Assembly: GCA_041674705.1 (NCBI GenBank)
Contig: JBAYVF010000017.1
Location: 1 to 36,961, forward strand
From: Aquincolibacterium sp041674705
GTDB taxonomy: Bacteria > Omnitrophota > Omnitrophia > Omnitrophales > Aquincolibacteriaceae
DNA length: 36,961 nt
Direction of reading: 5' to 3'
This document shows, piece after piece, positions 31,829 to 36,961 of the stretch. How positions within the stretch are numbered: the first letter of the stretch is position 1; each line of letters opens with the position of its first letter. A program made the position numbers and the translations under genes. The notes beneath the pieces were generated by a model. The model was not told where the DNA came from, searched no databases, and was given only the letters and a program-made list of their open reading frames with translations.

Positions 31829-32381
31829 AACGCACGCCTTCCGGGAGATAGTGACTTTGATAGAGAGCGAAATGGTCCGCGATTTTTTCAGTCGTCGTCC
31901 ATGCATACCCCGCCTTCGCCAGGAGAGGCTTCAGATCCCGACTTTTTCTTTGAACACGACCGATCGTTACATGCGGCTGAAACGGCCGCGCCTCAGGCTT
32001 AAATCCGAGCGTCCGGACTTCCCCTTGAATTGCCTTCTGCAGGGAAAGAAGTTGGCCCGTCGGCTCCCTGACCCCGAGCCAGACAATCTCCGGCCTTTCG
32101 AGATCCGGAAATCCACCGATCTGGCCCAGGCTCACCTTAAGCGGCGAAAAAAGCGAGGCTATTTTTTTTGAGGAAAGATGGATCAGTTCAATCTCTTGAG
32201 GGGAAACGATTCCGAAAAAATGAAGCGTCAGATGGACTTGCCGGGATTCGACCCAACGGACACCGGGGATCTCGCGGCGAAGCGGGCCGAGAAGGTTCTC
32301 TATTTCTTGATGAAAAATTCCATGGAGAGGGATCGCGAGAAAAACACGCGCGGGGGCCGGTTTTAACGGATCTTCCGCCAT
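31788..32381 (-). CDS. thpR: RNA 2',3'-cyclic phosphodiesterase ThpR
   Basis: The 197-residue 2H phosphoesterase opens 2',3'-cyclic phosphates on RNA. The two catalytic H-x-T/S-x motifs are HLTLHFFG (about residue 50) and HVTIGRV (about residue 137), spaced as in the family. The N-terminus RVFLAIPLHGIF is typical. It overlaps cinA upstream by 19 bases and the endonuclease III relative downstream by 41 bases. There is no Shine-Dalgarno at the ATG, consistent with coupling to cinA. Confidence 0.9.
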   Translation of the reverse strand: MAEDPLKPAPARVFLAIPLHGIFHQEIENLLGPLRREIPGVRWVESRQVHLTLHFFGIVSPQEIELIHLSSKKIASLFSPLKVSLGQIGGFPDLERPEIVWLGVREPTGQLLSLQKAIQGEVRTLGFKPEARPFQPHVTIGRVQRKSRDLKPLLAKAGYAWTTTEKIADHFALYQSHYLPEGVRYEILKTYPFSKKA

Positions 32382-33583
32382 AGGTATTCAAGCGCTTTCG
32401 TCGCAGCCTTGTCCTGGACCTGCTGGCGCTCTCCCCAGAAAACATGCTTCCAGGCACGTGCTGTTCCGTCGGGAGATGCCAGACCGATATAAACAAGACC
32501 CACCGGTTTCTTGGAACTGCCGCCCCCGGGTCCTGCAACTCCCGTGAGACCGAGGCCGAAACTGGAACCCATCCGGATGCGAACTGATTTCGCAAGCTGA
32601 ATGGCAACCTGCGATGAAACTTCCCCATGCTCTTTGATGAGCTTTGCCGGAACGCCCAGATTCATTTTTACGTTCGCATGATAGGCGACCACTCCCCCTC
32701 GGAAATAAACACTGGCGCCGGATAAAGCGGTCACACGTGAAGCCAAAAGCCCGCCCGTACAGCTTTCCGCGACAGCAAGCGTTTGCCTTTTCCGGGTCAG
32801 GATCTTTCCAATCGCCGCTGAGAGAGGGGTTTCATCCCAGGCGTAGATCCGGTCTTTGAGCCGGGTTGCGACCTTCTTTTTAAGCCGCCTGAGAACCTCC
32901 GGTTTGTCCGCAAGAATGCGGATCGCGATCTCACCGGCGGAAGGATAGATCCCGAAATCGAACGAATCGTCAAAAAAATCTTTCCCGAGTTTTTTCATCA
33001 CATCCGGCTCCGAAATGCCGGCCATTCTCACTATTAGTTTCTGGCTTTTGAAAAGATCCCCGTATTTTTTCTTCAAGAGCGGCAGGACCACGTCAAAATA
33101 CATGTTCTTGAGCTCTGAGGGAACGCCGGGAAGCGCGATCACGATCTTGACTCCCGTCTCGATCGAGAATCCAAGCGCGATCCCGAAGCGATTGATGAGG
33201 GGTTTGGCGTTCTCGGGATAAAAAGCTTCGCGCTTCACGAGCAGCGGCACACGTTTGCCGAAACGTTTGTAGACCTTCTGGAGGCGGCGGAACTGTGGGG
33301 CTGAAAAAACGAGCGGGACCTTGAAATGTGCGGCGATCCCTTCGCGGGTCACATCATCGGGTGTCGGCCCGAGCCCGCCCATCACCATGATCAGATCCAC
33401 ACGCCGAAGCATCTCGCCCAACCGGAAACGGATCGCTTCCTGCGAATCCGCGCAAACCGCGTGCGAGATCACCTCAAATCCAAACCCCGAAAGCTCGCGA
33501 CCGAGGAACGCGGCATTCGTGTTAACCACACTCCCGCGCAGGACTTCATTGCCAACGGAGAGAATGGCCGCGGTAGGCTTCAT
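32363..33583 (-). CDS. cinA: CinA-like protein (competence/damage-inducible, NMN deamidase)
   Basis: The 406-residue protein has the full two-domain CinA layout. The N-terminal COG1058/MoaB-like domain (about 1-170) has AAILSVGNEVLRGSVVNTNAAF and MGGLGPTPDDVT. The C-terminal PncC-type domain (about 250-405) has VAESCTGGLLASRVT, YHANVKMNLGVP and LTGVAGPGGGSSKKPVGLVYIG. PncC converts nicotinamide mononucleotide to nicotinic acid mononucleotide; the N-domain is an ADP-ribose pyrophosphatase in several homologues. The start overlaps the PgsA-PgpA stop by four bases. Confidence 0.95.
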   Translation of the reverse strand: MKPTAAILSVGNEVLRGSVVNTNAAFLGRELSGFGFEVISHAVCADSQEAIRFRLGEMLRRVDLIMVMGGLGPTPDDVTREGIAAHFKVPLVFSAPQFRRLQKVYKRFGKRVPLLVKREAFYPENAKPLINRFGIALGFSIETGVKIVIALPGVPSELKNMYFDVVLPLLKKKYGDLFKSQKLIVRMAGISEPDVMKKLGKDFFDDSFDFGIYPSAGEIAIRILADKPEVLRRLKKKVATRLKDRIYAWDETPLSAAIGKILTRKRQTLAVAESCTGGLLASRVTALSGASVYFRGGVVAYHANVKMNLGVPAKLIKEHGEVSSQVAIQLAKSVRIRMGSSFGLGLTGVAGPGGGSSKKPVGLVYIGLASPDGTARAWKHVFWGERQQVQDKAATKALEYLWRKIR

Positions 33584-34593
33584 TTAAAGATCACGAACAG
33601 AATGATCCAGGCATAAAGCCCGGCGCCCAGATCATCGGCCATGATCCCCCAGTAGCGAGGAATACGCTCAAGCGAGCGCACGGGAAAAGGTTTGAATACG
33701 TCAAAAAGGCGGAACAGGACGAAACCCAGGATCGCCGACACCCAAGTCATCGGGATCAACATGAACGTTACAAAAATACCGCAAACCTCGTCGATCACGA
33801 TGTATTGCGGGTCCGGATCGGCGTCCGTGATCCGCTCGTAAGCCCACGCACCCCAAACAAGCAAAAACACAAAAACCGCCCCGTAAAGCCCGTCATTCCA
33901 CCGCGTCAGAAAGACCAAAAAAACACCGAGCAAACTTCCCCATGTCCCGGGAGCTTTCGGAAGTAGCCCCACGCCCACGGCAAGAACATATTTATTAAAC
34001 GCCTCGGATGCAAAATGAGCCCGTTGGTTCCAGAGGAACATACCCCCGGAGACAAGCGTCAGCACAACCGTCGTGATCACAAGAACCGGAAGAAGATAAT
34101 GGAGGATCCCCGTCACCCCATCAAACGCAGGATAAGGGTTCAGAAGCAGATAGATAAAGGCGATCCCCACTGTAACCGTCTGAAAACCGAACTTCAGCTT
34201 CCCCATCATCTCGGCTCCCAAGGACTTGCCACCGAGCAACCAACCGGTCCGGCAGAACGTCACCAGGATCTCGCGGATAAAGATCGGGGCCACCCACCAG
34301 ATGGAATAAAAATGGAGTGCGGCAAAGGCAGCCATCGGCGCAAGGATCAGGATCTTGTCATTAAAGGGATCGATCCAGCGGCCAAACGCGGATTCCATTT
34401 TGTACTGACGGGCGATCCAGCCATCAAAATAATCGGTGACCGCTCCGACCATGAACAAAATAAAAGCCCAAAGATGTCCCGAAGGGCCCGGGCGCAAGAT
34501 CAGGAACGGAAGGGAAAGCCCGATCAGGCCGCGCGCGACGCTCAGCACATTCGGGTTCAGGAAGGTGTATTTATATTTGGCCCACGAGGTCAT
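33580..34593 (-). CDS. Fused PGP synthase - PGP phosphatase (PgsA-PgpA)
   Basis: The 337-residue multi-pass membrane protein joins two consecutive enzymes of phosphatidylglycerol synthesis. Residues 1-200 are a CDP-alcohol phosphatidyltransferase with the complete motif D54-x2-D57-G-x2-A-R-x8-G71-x3-D75-x3-D79, matching PgsA. Residues about 205-337 match PgpA: LLPKAPGTWGSL, IDEVCGIFVTF, FRLFDVFKPFPVRSLERIP and GIMADDLGAGLYA with the metal-binding aspartates. The predicted products are phosphatidylglycerophosphate and then phosphatidylglycerol. No frameshift or internal stop separates the parts. The ATG lies inside the end of rimO (23-base overlap) and lacks a Shine-Dalgarno. Confidence 0.9.
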   Translation of the reverse strand: MTSWAKYKYTFLNPNVLSVARGLIGLSLPFLILRPGPSGHLWAFILFMVGAVTDYFDGWIARQYKMESAFGRWIDPFNDKILILAPMAAFAALHFYSIWWVAPIFIREILVTFCRTGWLLGGKSLGAEMMGKLKFGFQTVTVGIAFIYLLLNPYPAFDGVTGILHYLLPVLVITTVVLTLVSGGMFLWNQRAHFASEAFNKYVLAVGVGLLPKAPGTWGSLLGVFLVFLTRWNDGLYGAVFVFLLVWGAWAYERITDADPDPQYIVIDEVCGIFVTFMLIPMTWVSAILGFVLFRLFDVFKPFPVRSLERIPRYWGIMADDLGAGLYAWIILFVIFK

Positions 34594-35911
34594 AGTCTTG
34601 AGTATCCGTGATCTTGACCGTGTAAAATTTCCCGGCCGTTATTTCTTTTTTCGTTCGAATAAGAACACTGCCATCCACTTCCGGCGCGTCCATGGCAGAA
34701 CGCCCGACCCACAAACCCGGATCTTTCTCATCCCGCGTTTCGACCAGGACCCGGAGTTCCCGGCCAAGATAACGGCGATTGACCTCGCGCGCGATCTCCT
34801 GCTGAAGCTGCATCGCCCGGTGGAAGCGTTCTTCTTTTATTTTTTCAGGGACCTGATCGGGAAATTCGGCCGCCGCCGAACCTTCTTCCTGAGAATATTT
34901 GAAGATCCCGAGCCTCTCGAACTTCATCTCGCGCATGAATGCCAGAAGTTCCTCAAAATCCTCGTCCGTCTCACCCGGGAATCCCACGATAAAACTCGTC
35001 CGGATCACTACCTCCGGGATCGTGGCCCGCAATTTCTCAATGAGTTCCACGGCCTGTTTCCGGGTATGCCCCCGCCGCATCGAGGTGAGTATTTTATCAC
35101 TAATATGCTGGAGGGGTAAGTCTATGTAGCGGCAGATCTTTTTGGACGCCGCCATGGCCCGGATCATTTCTTCCGTCAAAGTTGAGGGATAGGTATAGAG
35201 GAGCCGTATCCATTTAATATCCCGGACGGCCCCCAAGGCCTCCAGAAGCTGCGGCAAAAGGGCCTTGCCGGCGTAATCGCACCCAAATCGCGTGATGTCC
35301 TGGCCGATCACGACGAGCTCCTTGGCGCCCTCCTCGACCAATTGTTTTGCCTCTTTGACAAGATCCGCGATGTGACGGGAACGGTAGCGGCCGCGAAGCC
35401 TGGGGATCACGCAAAAAGAGCACGCGTGATCGCATCCTTCCGAGATCTTGAGATAGCGCGAATGCCGGGGCGTCAGGGCGATGCGTGTTTCGTCGGCATC
35501 GGCAAGATAACCGGCTTTGTGAACGCTCGTGAATTTCTGCCCGTCGGTGACCTTCTTCAGGACTTCGGCGATCCGCATGTAATCCCCAGAACCGATAAAG
35601 GCGTCGACTTCGGGAAATTCTTTCTGGAGCTCCTCGACATATCGCTGGACCAGGCATCCCACCACGATCACCCCAAGCAGTTTCTTTTCTTTTTTCAGCT
35701 CGAGCAGTTTCAAAATAGCCTCGATCGATTCCTCTTTGGCGTCTTTAATGAACCCGCAGGTGTTGAGTAACACCACATCGCTTTTCGCAATGTCGGTTGT
35801 GATCACATAACCGGCGCCCTGGGCCTTGCCCAAAATGACCTCGCTATCCACGAGCGTCTTGGGACACCCCAACGACACAATTCCGACTCTGATCTTTTTT
35901 TCATCCGCCAT
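34571..35911 (-). CDS. rimO: Ribosomal protein S12 methylthiotransferase RimO
   Basis: The 446-residue radical-SAM enzyme methylthiolates the conserved aspartate of ribosomal protein S12. The N-terminal MTTase domain has SLGCPKTLVDSE, NTCGFI and VVGC, the three ligands of the auxiliary cluster. The radical-SAM motif is EGCDHACSFCVIP (C-x3-C-x2-C), followed by RGRYRSR. The C-terminus is a TRAM domain (about 375-446). SLGCPKTLVDSE and the IPRLRGRYRSR motif separate RimO from MiaB. The ATG is preceded by GAGGGTGTGTT, directly behind a terminator hairpin. It leads the rimO-pgsA/pgpA-cinA-thpR-COG2231 operon. Confidence 0.95.
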   Translation of the reverse strand: MADEKKIRVGIVSLGCPKTLVDSEVILGKAQGAGYVITTDIAKSDVVLLNTCGFIKDAKEESIEAILKLLELKKEKKLLGVIVVGCLVQRYVEELQKEFPEVDAFIGSGDYMRIAEVLKKVTDGQKFTSVHKAGYLADADETRIALTPRHSRYLKISEGCDHACSFCVIPRLRGRYRSRHIADLVKEAKQLVEEGAKELVVIGQDITRFGCDYAGKALLPQLLEALGAVRDIKWIRLLYTYPSTLTEEMIRAMAASKKICRYIDLPLQHISDKILTSMRRGHTRKQAVELIEKLRATIPEVVIRTSFIVGFPGETDEDFEELLAFMREMKFERLGIFKYSQEEGSAAAEFPDQVPEKIKEERFHRAMQLQQEIAREVNRRYLGRELRVLVETRDEKDPGLWVGRSAMDAPEVDGSVLIRTKKEITAGKFYTVKITDTQDYDLVGQI

Positions 35912-35922
35912 AACACACCCTC

Positions 35923-35954
35923 AAAAAAAAGGGCGGGGATTTTTCCCCGCCCTT
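35923..35954 (-). terminator. Strong terminator between the periplasmic repeat protein and rimO
   Basis: A perfect 11-base-pair GC-rich stem (35929-35939 with 35944-35954) with a T4 loop is followed on the minus strand by eight U residues. It ends only about a dozen bases before the rimO start codon, so it also sits in the rimO leader. Confidence 0.9.
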
Positions 35955-35976
35955 GAAATCCGTTTTAAAAAAGGTT

Positions 35977-36555
35977 TTACGATGCCACAGGAGTCGCCGA
36001 AGAGGCTTCCGAGCGGATCTTCTCGCGTTCCGATTGGCTCTCAGTTTTCTGCTGCTGCCGGAAAGCCTTATTGGCAGGCTTCTGGGATTGGAAATGCGCC
36101 CGGATCGCTTCCCGTTTTTGTTCCTCGGTCATCGCGGGGTCACTCGCGAGCTTCTGAAAAAAATCCGCGTTCTCACTGCGCCGCTGGTCTCCATACGCCT
36201 TATTTTCAACGGCTTGTTTTTCGCGCGCCGCAAGGATCTCGTTTTTCTGAGCCTCGGAAAGCTTCGTATTCTTCGCCAACTTCGCCTTTAATTCGGCCAT
36301 TTGTTTGTCATGCATGGCCTGCCGAAAGGCCTTGTTCTCCGCAAGCTGGGTCTCGCGATGAGCCTCGATCGCCGCCTGCTTTTCTTCAGGGGTTTTCTCT
36401 TTCAAAGTTTTTTTGAATTCCTGGTTCTCTTGCTTTTGTTCCACCTTTTGGTTTGTTTTCTCTTCCTTATTCTTGTTGCCCCATCCCCATCCGGCCTGAA
36501 CCGTCGCCGGCGCCATGCACAAAACCACCATCGCCCACAAAATCATCTTTTTCAT
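35977..36555 (-). CDS. Secreted charged protein with 44-residue repeat
   Basis: The 192-residue protein starts with a signal peptide (MKKMILWAMVVLCMAPATVQA, cut before GWGWG). The rest is almost wholly Lys/Glu/Gln/Ala, predicted helical. A 44-residue unit occurs three times: a T/S-E-x-Q-K helix start, then E/A-N-K-A-F/Y exactly 44 residues apart (about residues 74, 118 and 162). The helix-start pattern recalls the LTxxQ motif of Spy/CpxP-type periplasmic chaperones, but this is only a resemblance. The frame starts at 36561, but AGGAG lies one base from that ATG and seven bases from the ATG at 36555, which is preferred. A strong terminator follows. Confidence 0.75.
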   Translation of the reverse strand: MKKMILWAMVVLCMAPATVQAGWGWGNKNKEEKTNQKVEQKQENQEFKKTLKEKTPEEKQAAIEAHRETQLAENKAFRQAMHDKQMAELKAKLAKNTKLSEAQKNEILAAREKQAVENKAYGDQRRSENADFFQKLASDPAMTEEQKREAIRAHFQSQKPANKAFRQQQKTESQSEREKIRSEASSATPVAS

Positions 36556-36561
36556 CTTCAT

Positions 36562-36784
36562 GCTCCTTTTTAAAAATCGACCCCGGGGCGATTCCCCGCC
36601 ACAAAGCGCTGGCGGGTCCGTCCAACAGCGCTTTGTGGACAGGTCCGCCGCGCTGTTTGGCGGAGAACTGCCGACCCTCAGCTTATTCGCCAGAGGCGAA
36701 TCCGTCCTTCGCTGGATTCGCTTCGCGGACGAATCCGCCGAAGGCGGAGAAGGTTCATCACTTCTTCTTGATATAGCAAAAGAA
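36562..36784. repeat. Hairpin-dense spacer between the tRNA and the repeat-protein gene
   Basis: Within about 170 bases there are six short inverted repeats in a row. They are CGGGG/CCCCG (36584-36598), a perfect 13-base arm pair (36599-36611 with 36626-36638), TCCGCC/GGCGGA (36644-36664), TTCGCC/GGCGAA (36686-36700), GCGAATCC/GGATTCGC (36696-36721), and TCCGCC/GGCGGA again (36734-36748) with a GAA loop. TCCGCC, GGCGGA and GAATCC recur in both orientations. No open frame of credible length is present. Confidence 0.7.
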
Positions 36785-36858
<74 letters not shown>

Positions 36859-36894
36859 AAACCTCATTGATTTTTCTTCCTATAAGGCCTGTTT

Positions 36895-36921
36895 GCGCCA
36901 GCCCCCTGTGGGGGCAGGCGC
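36895..36921. repeat. Inverted repeat upstream of tRNA-Arg
   Basis: GCGCCAGCCCCC pairs with GGGGGCAGGCGC around a TGT loop, giving 11 base pairs with one A-A mismatch. No U-run follows on either strand. A further GGGC-TTC-GCCC hairpin lies at 36948-36958, at the window edge. No gene is visible from 36859 to the end. Confidence 0.5.
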
Positions 36922-36961
36922 TTGCGCGTTCGTGCTCTACACTTTTCGGGCTTCGCCCTTC

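Overview
This is a gene-dense bacterial segment. Every gene I can support, including the single tRNA, lies on the minus strand, so transcription runs from right to left. The cell type is Gram-negative (diderm): there is a pilus secretin, an AsmA-like protein, a lipoprotein with a lipobox, and secreted periplasmic proteins. The combination of a type IV pilus cluster with two tandem PilB ATPases, house-keeping genes, and an enormous secreted repeat protein recalls Candidatus Omnitrophota (OP3), a phylum known for giant genes. That placement is an inference from gene content, not a sequence search.

Layout from right to left. A tRNA-Arg(UCU) and a hairpin-rich spacer (36.57-36.96 kb) precede a small periplasmic protein with a 44-residue repeat, which ends at a strong terminator. 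Next comes a tightly overlapping operon: rimO, a PgsA-PgpA fusion, cinA, thpR and a COG2231-type endonuclease III relative (35.9-31.1 kb). The pilus locus follows: a stand-alone MshEN domain, two PilB/GspE ATPases, PilC, a major pilin closed by a textbook terminator, then pilMNOPQ (31.0-20.7 kb). After that lies an RNA and house-keeping block: RNase E/G, RmuC, a lysine-tailed EF-Tu-domain-2-like protein, a zinc-ribbon protein, the CCA-adding enzyme, a lipoprotein, an SNase-like protein, an AsmA-like protein, a double-ACT protein and peptide deformylase (20.5-11.9 kb).

The left third (1-11,503) is one uninterrupted reading frame of at least 3,834 codons that runs off the window. It has its own promoter with a near-consensus -35/-10 pair and a perfect palindrome over the -35. 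The protein starts with a Sec signal peptide and a Gln/Asn-rich linker. About 1,800 residues rich in YD/RHS-like strands follow, and then at least 22 units of a roughly 90-residue repeat that I do not recognise as a named family. Part of this array is organised as a three-unit higher-order repeat of about 780 bp. This giant exported protein is the most likely undescribed system here.

Functionally, the pilus genes form a nearly complete assembly machine (motor, platform, alignment complex, secretin, pilin) but no PilT is visible. The CCA-adding enzyme fits the tRNA-Arg, whose gene lacks an encoded CCA. The PgsA-PgpA fusion would carry out two consecutive steps of phosphatidylglycerol synthesis on one chain.
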